From Brachypterus glaber (lineage: Eukaryota > Arthropoda > Insecta > Coleoptera > Kateretidae): a stretch of 64,000 nt of DNA. Positions 1 through 9,935 of the stretch are shown here, one piece after another (the stretch's first letter is position 1; every line of letters begins with the position of its first letter). A program made the position numbers and the translations under genes. The stretch spans positions 35,933,747 to 35,997,746 of the forward strand of contig OY294047.1 of assembly GCA_958510825.1 (NCBI GenBank), given 5' to 3'. The notes under the pieces are model-generated. The model saw only the letters and a program-made list of their open reading frames with translations. It did not search any database and had not been told where the DNA came from.

Positions 1-225
1 AAGTCGTTTTCTATTGGTTTATAATGGGCTTCCCAATAAAATAACCGATAGAGACCAATACAGACCAATAGAGAGGCATACAATGTATCTTATTGGAAAT
101 TACCAATATAATTTGTAGAAGTTGGTATATTGGTTTATATTGGATTTTACCGGTACAATAATGTACCAATACGGACCAATAAAGATAAAATGTATCTTAT
201 TGGAAATAACCAAACCATAGACGCC
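1..225. repeat. CCAATA/TATTGG repeat, outlying fragment
   Basis: The short words ACCAATA and TATTGGT recur on both strands (for example gaccaatacagaccaatag near 52-72, and attggaaattaccaata near 94-113). It is the same material as the array at 655-2479, and probably a piece separated from it by the AT-rich stretch that follows. No coding potential is seen. Confidence 0.75.
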
Positions 226-654
226 GGCTTTTTAAACGAAACCGCGAATAAAAAACCATTGTTTTTATATTCATTCAATTTGAATAATTCAAAAATAATG
301 GTTTAACTTAAACTTTAGTAATTTTTATCAAAGTTGGAAAATGTTGCCTTCATAAAGTTAGGAAATTGCAATAAAAAATTGTAGGGGAAGGTTCAACGAC
401 TAGTGCCAAAGCCAAAAAGCTTTTTGCCAAAAAATTTATATCTTTGTAAAATATAAATATTTCAAAATAATTTTTCCATTGTCGTAAACTTCAAACCTTT
501 GTCTATAAATAGCTGTAGTTAAAAATTTTATAAAATAAATATTTAATATTTTTTTTTGCTGTTTAAATCACAGGCTGCAAAATGGCTGAATCAGCCCCAG
601 AGCGAGGCAGATTCAACCCAGACAAGGGGCAGTTTCAAACATAAATAATATTAA
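226..654. other. AT-rich spacer, nothing recognised
   Basis: This is A/T-run sequence with one less AT-rich patch near 570-640. It lacks the CCAATA words found on either side. No frame, RNA or terminal repeat could be supported. Confidence 0.5.
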
Positions 655-983
655 AAGTTTTTATATTGGTATTTGCCAATAAATATAATATAAAATATAA
701 ACCAATAGAAAAAATATTTTTTTTTTATTGGTACTTACCAATAAATATAATATCAAATATAAAACAATACAAACCAATAGAAAAAAAAAAGTTTTTTTTA
801 TTGGTATTTACTAATAAATATAATATCCAATACAAACCATTAGATACCAATTGGTATTAATATTATAATATAAAAAAAAAATATTTGAAAAAGACCAATA
901 CGTATTGGTCTGTACAGACCAATAAGTGTTTGTATTGGTATGTGCCAATAAATATAATATAGATATTTCGACAAATATGAACC
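655..983. repeat. CCAATA/TATTGG array, left part
   Basis: Loosely periodic sequence built from 'ttggtatttaccaataaatataatat' type units (word TTGGTATTTACCAATAAAT), alternating with ACCAATA words. Short open frames here are translations of the repeat in several phases and are not genes. Confidence 0.75.
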
Positions 984-2479
984 AATACAAAAAAGAAGGT
1001 TTTTGTACTGGTATTTACCAATAAATATAATATCCAATATAAACCATTAGATACCAATATAAAAAAAATATTTGAAAAAGACCAATACAGACCAATAAGT
1101 TTTTGTATTGGTATTTACCAATAAATATAATATCGATATTTCGTCAAATATAAACCAATACAAAAAAGAAGGTTTTTGTACTGGTATTTACCAATAAATA
1201 TAATATCCAATATAAACCATTAGATACCAATATAAAAAAAAATATTTAAAAAAGACCAATACAGACCAATAAGTTTTTGTATTGGAATTTACCAATAAAT
1301 ATAATATCGATATTTGGTCAAATATAAACCAATACAAACCAATACAAAAATAAGGTTTTTGTATTGGTACTTACCAATAAATATAAAGTCCAATATAAAC
1401 CATTAGATACCAATATATATTAAAAAAAATATTTAAATAAACCAATACGGACCAATAAGTTTTGTATTGGTATTTACCAATAAATATAATATCCAATTTA
1501 AACCAATACATACCAATAAAATAACATATATTTTGGAAAAGAACCAATACAGACCAATACGTTTTGTATTGGTAATAACCAGTAAAAATTTTTTCCAACA
1601 CAGACCAATATAAACCAATAGAGTTTAATTTTAATACCAATAAAGACCAATAAAACCAATAGAGACCAATAAAAACCAATACAAATTTCTATTGGTTTGT
1701 ATTTGATTTCTATTGGTCATTTTTCATAGGGAATACAAAAAAGAAGGTTTTTGTACTGGTATTTACCAATAAATATAATATCCAATATAAACCATTAGAT
1801 ACCAATATAAAAAAAATATTTGAAAAAGACCAATACAGACCAATAGGTTTTTGTATTGGTATTTACCAATAAATATAATATCGATATTTCGTCAAATATA
1901 AACCAATACAAAAAAGAAGGTTTTTGTACTGGTATTTACCAATAAATATAATATCCAATATAAACCATTAGATACCAATATAAAAAAAAATATTTAAAAA
2001 AGACCAATACAGACCAATAAGTTTTTGTATTGGAATTTACCAATAAATATAATATCGATATTTGGTCAAATATAAACCAATACAAACCAATACAAAAATA
2101 AGGTTTTTGTATTGGTACTTACCAATAAATATAAAGTCCAATATAAACCATTAGATACCAATATATATTAAAAAAAATATTTAAATAAACCAATACGGAC
2201 CAATAAGTTTTGTATTGGTATTTACCAATAAATATAATATCCAATTTAAACCAATACATACCAATAAAATAACATATATATTGGAAAAGAACCAATACAG
2301 ACCAATACGTTTTGTATTGGTAATAACCAGTAAAAATTTTTTCCAACACAGACCAATATAAACCAATAGAGTTTAATTTTAATACCAATAAAGACCAATA
2401 AAACCAATAGAGACCAATAAAAACCAATACAAATTTCTATTGGTTTGTATTTGATTTCTATTGGTCATTTTTCATAGGG
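984..2479. repeat. 748-bp tandem duplication inside the CCAATA array
   Basis: The block 984-1731 is repeated with very few differences as 1732-2479, an exact 748-bp offset at both ends (both copies finish in ttttcataggg). Inside each block is a shorter period of about 173 bp: the word aaaaaagaaggtttttgtac occurs at 989 and again at 1162. The near identity implies a recent unequal exchange, or an assembly duplication. Two identical-looking minus-strand open frames (1371-1679 and 2119-2427) are products of the duplication and encode only Y/W/I-rich repeat translation. Confidence 0.9.
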
Positions 2480-3689
2480 TAGTTACTATTTAAAATTGAA
2501 TAGAATAATTCAAGCTACAATTTTAAATATTTTTCCATAGAAAACTATTCTACGTTTAGGATATCCACATTTCATTGCTGAATCGATATTATGTATTAAA
2601 CAAGTCACGTCTGTTGGAAATATCGAAATTTAAATTCAAATCCTACCGCGTATGGGGTCCTTTATGCGACGTTTTGAATTCTACGAACAGCAACAAATGA
2701 AGAGTAAAACTTTCATAAGGAGTTAAATGCTATTTTTGGCGATATGCAGTTTTTGCATAAAATCGGTAGAATAACTCATGATTGCTTGATTGATTGATGG
2801 ATGTTTCTTTAGCTTTTTTATTTTTTTTAAGCCCGTAGGATTTTTTATTTATTTTTTTTAACAAGGCATGTTATAAAGGGATAGTGAATGGATAACCTCA
2901 AAAAAAATCAGAATGTTTTCTTTCAAAATGGCGGAGCTGTGTCCTTTTTAGTTCGAAAATGATCAACATTGCTTCATTTTAGGCGTAATGACAGGCACAC
3001 ATTTTTTTTATTGTCTTAAAATATACCTATGATAGCTCCCCACATAAAAACCACCATATTTTTTTTTATTGGATATACGGGGTATCCAGAAAAAAATAGA
3101 ATATATATATTTTTTAGCGTTTTTGAAAGATAAATTCGGTTTTTAGCAGTTTAATTTAATTTTTTGAGTTTTTTTTTTGTCTCAAGTAATTTTTTTATTG
3201 GATGTATATATTTTAATACTTTTTTCTGGACATCTTGTATTTCCAATAAAAAAATACTACATATTTTATGTATTTATATTTTGGAATTTATCTAAAGGCA
3301 AAAAACCTTACAACTAAATTGCCTAAAAACCGAATCTATCTCTCAAAATTGATAAAAAAAAATATATATAATCTTTTTAGTTTCTTCTAACTAGTATTGT
3401 TTCTAAATATTACCAAAGAAACCTTATAAAATTTTCCAAATTTTATATACAATCAGTTTTTATCCGTAAAACAGGTACCGATTTGAAAAGTTTGAGTGCT
3501 TTGAGCTAACTCTAAACATTAATTGATTTGGCTAATTTTTGAGTGGCTACCTTTTTTTACTGAGGAGCAAGAGCCAGAGAGCGTTTTTGATTTCAAAATT
3601 CGGGATTTTTTGACACACCCTAGTGTACATTCATGACATTACAAAATTTAAAAGGTAAATATAATATTTAAATTTAATTGGAAATCAAA
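2480..3689. other. AT-rich, no gene; weak inverted repeats
   Basis: Mostly A/T homopolymers. Imperfect inverted matches occur (gaaagataaattcggttttt near 3125 against aaaaaccgaatctatctctc near 3330, and ggtatccagaaaaaa near 3079 against tttttctggacatc near 3224). Their order is not that of a simple foldback. No frame is supported. Confidence 0.4.
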
Positions 3690-3792
3690 AAACAAGTATG
3701 GCGTTGGATAGACAATTAAAATACCTTTTAAATAGTGTATTACACGATAACCCTTCCTGTTTCACATTTTGCCCCCCTGCGCCCCTAGTCTT
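3690..3792. mobile_element. Possible degenerate remnant of the CAGTGCGGTCC foldback family
   Basis: The run 'gtgtattacacga...cccttcc...cattttgcccccctgcgcccc' resembles, in the same order, the diagnostic inner part of the elements at 15904-16620 and 26116-26827 (attacacgacccccc, then atgcccccctgcccac). The flanking terminal repeats are not visible, so this is a tentative assignment. Confidence 0.35.
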
Positions 3793-4069
3793 AATTTAAA
3801 TTATAAGGACATACTAATTATGGCCAAAGTTAGTTTATCTAATGTAGTATGTCAGTTCCAACTTTAAAGTCAATATATTAAGCAATTTAAAAGCTAGAGA
3901 CACTGTACCATTTAAAAGAATAACGCTGTATTTTCACGTTTATTGTTACTTCTTAAATTGTGCATACTCAAGTAACAATACCAAAATACGAATTTTAAAT
4001 ATTTTGTTAAAATTTCGGTTCAGCAAAAAAGTATGTTTCTTCTGAAAAATCGAGTCAGTGGCGTTTGAC

Positions 4070-4138
4070 CTAAGGACACTAAATATGTAAATCTAGTTCA
4101 GTTTCCTAGTGACTGCGTCACCGATCTAGTGTCCTTAG
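4070..4138. repeat. Small hairpin, CTAAGGACACT arms
   Basis: ctaaggacact (4070-4080) and agtgtccttag (4128-4138) are perfect inverted repeats around a 47-base loop. The origin is unknown. Confidence 0.5.
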
Positions 4139-4222
4139 TTTGACCCCCTCTGAAAGGTTGACTTTTCCAATGTGGCTGAAAATACAATTTGTTTGCACTG
4201 AAAAAGTTACTGGTTTTTATTA

Positions 4223-4258
4223 TGGAGCATGTTTTTCTCATGTCGAGCTTTTGTTAAA
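4223..4258. repeat. Direct repeat flanking the LINE region (partner near 6250-6285)
   Basis: ctcatgtcgagcttttgtta near 4238 recurs as ctcatgtcgcgcttttgtta near 6261, in the same orientation and with similar flanks. The pair brackets the LINE pseudogene at about 2.0 kb spacing. It could be two copies of one short repeat or an old duplication. Confidence 0.5.
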
Positions 4259-4846
4259 GTTTATTAAACATAAACTGTATTAAATATATTTCCTTATTTT
4301 CTATAGAATATATTTTATTTTAACGTAGTGTGATATTATGTGACTGTAAACCTAATACCCTCAGGTTAATAGTGTTAACATTTAACATTTCCCAGAAACT
4401 ATACATTTCTACCCATAAAAATTAGACAAAAGTATTACAACTAACCGCAGACCCGATTTAGCTAGGGTTTCACGTATGAAATCAAGATTTCTCGCCTTGT
4501 CTTGTCTAGATTTCTAAAAAAAATCAAGACAAGATGAGAGTCACGTCGTTGAGGGTCGAGACTTTTAATTAGGAATTAAGGCTTCTCGACTGTTGTATAC
4601 ATTTTTTTACATTTCGTACACCTACCTTCAAGTAAGTTCTCTTCACAAAAGTTATGAAAGTAAGGAATCATTGTCAATAATAAAAGATTGCCTGGTCACT
4701 TCATCTTAGTCTTACTTTGTTCTTTCGTTCTTCGTCGTTTTTTTTTTGCATAACCAGAGCAAAAACAGGCCAAGAACAGAAGACCAAAGTAAACCCAGAT
4801 GAAGTGATCCTAAACCAGAGACGAGGTTAATTGTCGATAAACCAGT

Positions 4847-5957
4847 AGTTAATCTACTTAGGGCAAGTTTGGCCTTTGGATACATACTGAAGGGCTGGCG
4901 GAAGGTAAAGGTTATTCTTCTACCTAAACCAGGCAAGGCAACATATGCTAAAGCCAAGGCGTACCGACGATAAGCCTAACGTCATTTCTCCTAAAAACAT
5001 TAGAGAAACTGGTTGACAGATACATAAGGGACAAGGTCTTAAAAACAAGACTCTTGCACATGCTCCAGTATGCATATCAAGCAGGTAAATCCTGCGAGCT
5101 AGCTATACACGAGCTAGCAAAAAGAGCAGAGAAGGCAATTAAAGATAAAGGAATTTGTCTAGCTGCTCTATTGGACATAGAGGGGACATTTGATAACACC
5201 TCATATGAATCAATAGAAAATGCACTCAATAGACATGGGGTACCAGATACCATATGTAGATGGGTAATGACCAAAAACAGAACTATTAAGACATCACTCC
5301 AATAATCAATGATAGAAGTGCTGGTCGCGAAAGGATGTCCTCAGGGCTTTATCGCCACTCCTATGGTGCCTCGTGGTGAACAGTCTTCTGGAGGAATTGG
5401 AGAGATATGGCTTCTATGCACAGGGATATGCTGATGATATAACGATTCTCGTATGTGGCAATAGGGTGGTCCAAAAATAATTTAATTTACTTAATCTTTT
5501 CTATTTATCGTGGTTAGAACGCCCTTAAACACCCTAAGTGGTACTTTTAGAGCCTTAAAAACCCTAAAATCATGCAAATATCAAATATTGACAATACAGA
5601 TATACTATCCATCAAAACAGATAGGATTGCTATATTATATGATTTCAGGCAACCGGCAAAGGCTGAGATACCTAGCCGGGTTGCATGGAAAAATGGACTA
5701 TACTCTAAACTACTAAAAGGTAAACCTGGTACACAGATGGATCTAAAATGAAGAAAGAGACAGAAGCAGGAATTCATGGACCGGGCAAAGAAATAAGCTT
5801 AAACCTGGAAACCAAGGCCACAGTTTTCCAACTCGCTGGAATCAAACGAGATCATGACCACTCCCCTGAAACCGTACCTGGACTTTATAAAAGAAACGGG
5901 GATGATATGAGGAGGGCTGTGCGGTTGATACAAAGGTCTCTAGGGACCAGGTGTTGA
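4847..5957 (+). pseudogene. Broken non-LTR retrotransposon ORF2 (reverse transcriptase + RNase H)
   Basis: Seen: pieces of one polymerase in three shifting frames. The RT start (ILLPKPGK, about 4910-4933) is followed by a frameshift near 4970 into PISLTSFLLKTLEKL. AYQAGKSCE comes next, and the catalytic ALLDIEGTFDNTS block lies near 5160-5200. An in-frame stop follows at 5303-5305, then GCPQG near 5336, another frameshift, and YADD at 5427-5438. After a disturbed stretch (about 5465-5725) an RNase H start appears (YTDGSK, aspartate codon 5736-5738) and runs to 5957. Family knowledge: this motif order, with RNase H after RT, fits the R1/Jockey-type LINEs of arthropods. No endonuclease domain or ORF1 is visible upstream, so the copy is 5'-truncated as well as mutated. 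It is less AT-rich than its surroundings, as expected for formerly coding DNA. It cannot make a working enzyme. Assignment to a named clade is not certain. Confidence 0.9.
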
Positions 5958-6596
5958 GGGCTATGAACCCCTCATGGAAATAACTAAACTAAATAACTAA
6001 TCGTCGAGAAATTGACAAGACAAGATCAAACTATTTCTTATGTCGAAAAAGTCCAAATGTTCCGTTTCTCGAATGTCGTGAAACACTAATATTAGCAGAG
6101 TTTAGTTCAGTGTCTCAGAAGAATCAAATTCTCGGCTATATTAATAGTATTTTTTTTTTAACTTGGTTTATAATATACTATTTTTTATGTGACAAAAAAG
6201 CATAATAAATAAATATTTAAAAATAAGCAATATTTACTGTTTTTTCATTGAACGCGTTTTCCTCATGTCGCGCTTTTGTTAAAATTATTTCTATTTTAAT
6301 CGAACGGTATTCAAAATTTATATTATAAATATTATATTACTATTATTATTTTATAAAAATGAATATGACGTACCGTTATTGACGGCATATTTAAATTATT
6401 AATAAAATTATTATAATAGATACTATGGATTTTTAATTAAATATTTTCTAAAAGTTCTAGTTACATATTGTTAAAGAAGCCGTGAAGATATAAAATAAAT
6501 TGCATTATATAGTAATATCTTCGCATTGAATGGTTATGTCACCATTCCTTAAATAATTCCTAAAAACATTTTTTTCTGAGGACTCTTTGGGAATTA
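5958..6596. other. AT-rich spacer
   Basis: No gene is visible. It includes the second copy of the short direct repeat (about 6250-6285). A stretch near 6476-6530 resembles the 'GCCGTGAAGATAT' short repeat seen at 24299, 39007, 39909 and 53190. Confidence 0.4.
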
Positions 6597-7144
6597 AGGT
6601 TAAAGAACGATATTGTTTTAAAAGTGAGTTTTTGGCTAAATGAGAAGAATATTTTAGTTTGTTTAAAAAAGTGCAAAATGATGAAAAAAAAAAATAATAA
6701 AAATTGTTTATCTGTTAATAATAAATAAAATAAATATTAAATAAAAATTCGTTAACAATTTTGTATTTAAACGCGACAATAACTGATTATTTAATACTCG
6801 TGATGCGCCATATGTGACTTAAAAAAAGGGGATATTTTTTGTTTATTTAAAAATCACAGTAAAATTTAGAATGTGTATATAATACTGTACAATATTAAAG
6901 TTGGTTAACAGCCACGTTAAATTACTAGTCTGGGGCCACACTGTACCATGGGACTACAAGCTTTGGGTTACCTTTGGAGGTGCTGGTTTACTTTACAATG
7001 CTATTAGTATAAATACCTTAAAAATAACTTCATAATATTACTGAAACTTAATAAACTAGTTGGATAAGTCCAGCCTAATTAGTAATTAGTCATTGTGTGT
7101 ATTTTACAGCATGTTAAATCTAATATATTGTTTTTTAAAGTTTT

Positions 7145-7855
7145 TATCGACCAATCACTTAACAATATTTCTGGCCACGTGTTTATTTCTGTCTAATCAT
7201 ATTATAGCTATATTGGAAATTTTCTACTGTAGAAAATTCTAGTGAGAATCGCTGTAGTATTTTGTTTTTCAGTATTTCTCTTTTACAACAAACTAATTAA
7301 TAATTAAATATGAATATATTACTATTCATAATTATTGTTATTAATTTATTATTTACCAAAAAATACCTCAAAATATTCTTTTTATAAAATGTAATGACAG
7401 TTTTTATAGATTGACTTTTATGAACATGCTTGCAACACTAGCGCAGTACCGCGCTAGTCAGTACTGCAGTAAGTGACTAAACTATTGACAGAACCATAAT
7501 TTGCAACTTAAAAATGGACAAAAAGGTTTTAGTTTAGAAGTTGAGAATGTAATTAAATTAACCAAATCAAAGAATATGCCCGTAAAAGTATTAAGATAAG
7601 TAATAAAACAAGTTATATCAATTTGCGATGAAAAAAATATAAAAGTTGGTTTGACATATTATAAATCGTTAAAAAATAATCTTCCAAATTACACATGATT
7701 CTTCGAATTATCGGGAAAAAATCACGGTTTTCATTTAAATTTGCTGTCAAAGGAAATAATTACTCCAGGGGCGACGCCCCGGTCGTAATTGTTTCCAGAC
7801 AGCAAATTTTGATGAAAACAGCGAATTTTTCCCGCATATTCTCAGCCTTATTTAT
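7145..7855 (-). mobile_element. Dispersed repeat inserted in the left arm (copy of 43510-44115)
   Basis: Reverse-complement match to 43510-44115: shared words include aacaatatttctggccacgtg, gattctcactagaattt and gtcagtactgc (comparison made across strands). The corresponding part of the right arm at 10.3-10.5 kb lacks it, so it is an insertion. It ends in a long hairpin (7712-7834). A 25-codon open stretch (KGFSLEVENVIKLTKSKNMP and a few more residues) ending at a TAA is preserved in part in the 43.5-kb copy. It could be a remnant of a coding exon, but matches no family I recognise. Confidence 0.75.
7712..7834. repeat. Terminal hairpin of the 7.1-7.9 kb repeat
   Basis: The arms cgggaaaaaatcacggtttt and aaaacagcgaatttttcccg are inverted, with further pairing inward (aatttgctgtc against cagacagcaaatt; gtaatt against aattac). 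The centre is ggggcgacgcccc. The 43.5-kb copy keeps only one arm (from 43520). Confidence 0.75.
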
Positions 7856-8064
7856 ATTATATATGAAAATATAACTTTAAGCCCAACACACTTTGCTGTT
7901 GGCCTCACAGGAAAACATACATGTTGCTTGGCACAACATAACCCATTCTCACATGACACTTTGTCAGTGCAATGTTGTCAACTCCTTGATTAACCTATGC
8001 AAAAATTCTTAATTAAAATAATTAATTAAAGTATGTTCCGGGCCGTAAGAAGGGCTGACATATT

Positions 8065-8820
8065 CAGGGTTCCCACCAATCCTGGAAAACCTTGAAAACC
8101 TGGAAAACGCATGGAATTTAGATTCCCACCTGGAATACCTGGAATTTAACATTTTTTTCTTAAAAAACACGTTTTTTACCTGGAATTTTGTAATAGCACC
8201 TGGAATTTAACATACAAAAATATATTTTTTTTTAAGAAAAATTAAATACCCTTAGCACAAAAATTAAAGGATATAAAAAAACATCCTAAATTTTTAGGTG
8301 ATTTTAAAAGCCTGTAACTTGGCGAAAAATGTTCGTAGAGCAATGATAAAATAGTATTACGCACCGAGTACGCGAACCTAGTTTTTAGCACACGAGAGTG
8401 CTTTTTTCTTACGAGGCACAGCCGAGTAAAAAAAGTACTTTTTTGTTTTTTTTTTCAATCTCAAAGTATCCCAAAGAAACCCTCAAACATTCAAACCAAT
8501 TTTTTTTTTCATTGTGATCCGAATGATTGAAATTGTCACTTTTGCTAAAAATCAAGGATTAATTTTTCTTGTTTTTTATTAATTTTTTGAAGATTTTTTT
8601 TCGAAAAAAATTTTATTTTACAAAATTTACAATGCTAAGAGGAATAACAATTAATTTTTTTTTTCGAAAAAAATTAATCGAAAAAAAAAATATTTTTTTA
8701 AATTTTTTGTTATTATTATATACTAAAACTATTTTACTATACCTGGAATTTTAATAATTTTTAACTGGAAAACCTGGAAAATACCTGGAATTTGAATGTC
8801 AATTTTTGGTGGGAACCCTG
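8065..8820. mobile_element. Non-autonomous hAT-like element with 15-bp TIRs and 5-bp target duplication
   Basis: Perfect 15-bp terminal inverted repeats CAGGGTTCCCACCAA (8065-8079 and 8806-8820). Both ends carry clustered cctggaaaacctggaa words. The flanks ATATT|CAGGG...CCCTG|ATATT give a 5-bp direct duplication. The other arm of the enclosing inverted repeat has a single ATTTT at that site and no insertion. CAGGG termini are typical of hAT elements; most hAT make 8-bp duplications, but 5-bp groups are known. No transposase frame is present. Confidence 0.8.
8394..8442. repeat. Hairpin with GC core inside the hAT-like element
   Basis: agtgcttttttcttacgag, loop gcacagc, then cgagtaaaaaaagtact: near-perfect arms around a GC-rich centre. 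An aatagtat word lies upstream (8350). It has the same layout as the hairpins at 11568, 19190, 20802, 23711 and 54949. Confidence 0.6.
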
Positions 8821-8834
8821 ATATTAAGTAAGTA

Positions 8835-9086
8835 CACTGATAAAAAAGATAATTTTGATTTATTTGGATATGGCCAATTAAATTATTTGGTTGCGAGTAA
8901 CAAATTTTATTTGGGTCAAATAAATATTTAGTTCCTGCAAATAAATATTTTAATCTCAAAATCATTTATTAATGGAACAAAATAGTTTATATGACAGAAA
9001 TAAAATTTATTTGTCACAACCAAATAATTCAATTGGCCATATCCAACCAAATATTTTGTACACACAAATAAACTGTTTTATCAGTG
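8835..9086 (+). mobile_element. TA-flanked MITE, CACTGATAA TIR, copy 1
   Basis: TA|CACTGATAA ... TTATCAGTG|TA. It is largely palindromic (gatatggccaattaaattattt on the left, its complement on the right). The opposite arm of the surrounding inverted repeat reads ctaagTAttta with a single TA, which confirms a TA target duplication and therefore a Tc1/mariner-type mode of insertion. It has no coding sequence. Confidence 0.85.
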
Positions 9087-9156
9087 TATTTATTTCTTAT
9101 ATGTAAACTCTTATCTTTACACGCGTTTTAGTCCAAAGTATGATACCCTCCTTTTA

Positions 9157-9400
9157 CACTGATAAAACAGTTTATTTGTGTGTAAAAAACATTTTGTTGG
9201 ATATGGCCAATTAAATTATTTGGTTGTGACAAATTAATTTTATTTCTTTCAAATAAACTATTTTGTTCCCATTAATAAATCATTTTGAAATTAAAATATT
9301 TGTTTACAAGAACTAAATATTTATTTGACTCAAATAAAATTTATTACTCGCAACCAAATAATTTAATTGGCCATATCCAAATAAATCAAAATTATCAGTG
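9157..9400 (-). mobile_element. TA-flanked MITE, CACTGATAA TIR, copy 2 (inverted)
   Basis: Same family as 8835-9086 but in reverse orientation, only about 70 bp away. The flanks are TA on both sides. Shared words include ggatatggccaattaaatta and ttgcgagtaa. The two neighbours could pair with each other as a larger hairpin. Confidence 0.85.
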
Positions 9401-9402
9401 TA

Positions 9403-9844
9403 AGAAAATAAAAAACGAAACTTTAACAAATTTTATTTTTAGAAACTGTAAGCTTGGTGAAAGGTAAAATAGAATATGAATATTAACTGAACAATAAACA
9501 TAACACAAAATATTATTATCAAAATTTTCAGCAATTTGAGGATTTTCTTTTTCTCTTCGACATCTGTGACACAATAGACTGGTGCAGCGTGTAAAACTTT
9601 CATTGTTTCAGGCTTTTTAGAGGATCAAAATTGTGATGAATTTTGTGGGAATGATTTAAAATGTCAAAACGTTTGATTTTGTTACTATGGTTAAATAAAA
9701 GGTCCTAGGCTCCTTGTTACTTAAAAAATTTGATGTTTCTATGCCAGTTTTTATTGAGTTGTGGCCAGGGTTTCCCCAGAATCTAAAACTGGAGAAAACA
9801 TGGAATTTCATAAATTTTATCGCGATTTCTCGTTTTGTGTCCAC
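9403..9844. other. Loop region of the large inverted repeat, no gene
   Basis: AT-rich sequence between the arms. The stretch near 9765-9785 (ggccagggtttccccagaat) resembles a hAT terminus, but no partner end was found. Confidence 0.35.
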
Positions 9845-9935
9845 AGAAAAAAAGGATTCCTTGGACCAATAACACGTGTCTTTCGATATGTTCAAAGCCA
9901 AAGTCCAAACCAAAATCAGTGTCCTTGAATGAAGA
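9845..9935 (+). repeat. Dispersed repeat shared with 24535-24640
   Basis: ggattccttg, acacgtg, gatatgttcaaagcca and tgtccttgaat occur in the same order here and on the reverse complement of 24535-24640. Ends are not defined. Confidence 0.65.

Noticed and set aside
1371..2427. Two identical 102-codon minus-strand frames
   Set aside because: They are translations of the duplicated CCAATA array; composition is Y/W/I/L-rich with no domain, and the pair exists only because of the 748-bp duplication.
4712..4957. 81-codon minus-strand frame
   Set aside because: Its distal part lies opposite the LINE RT region, and the rest is antisense to low-complexity sequence.
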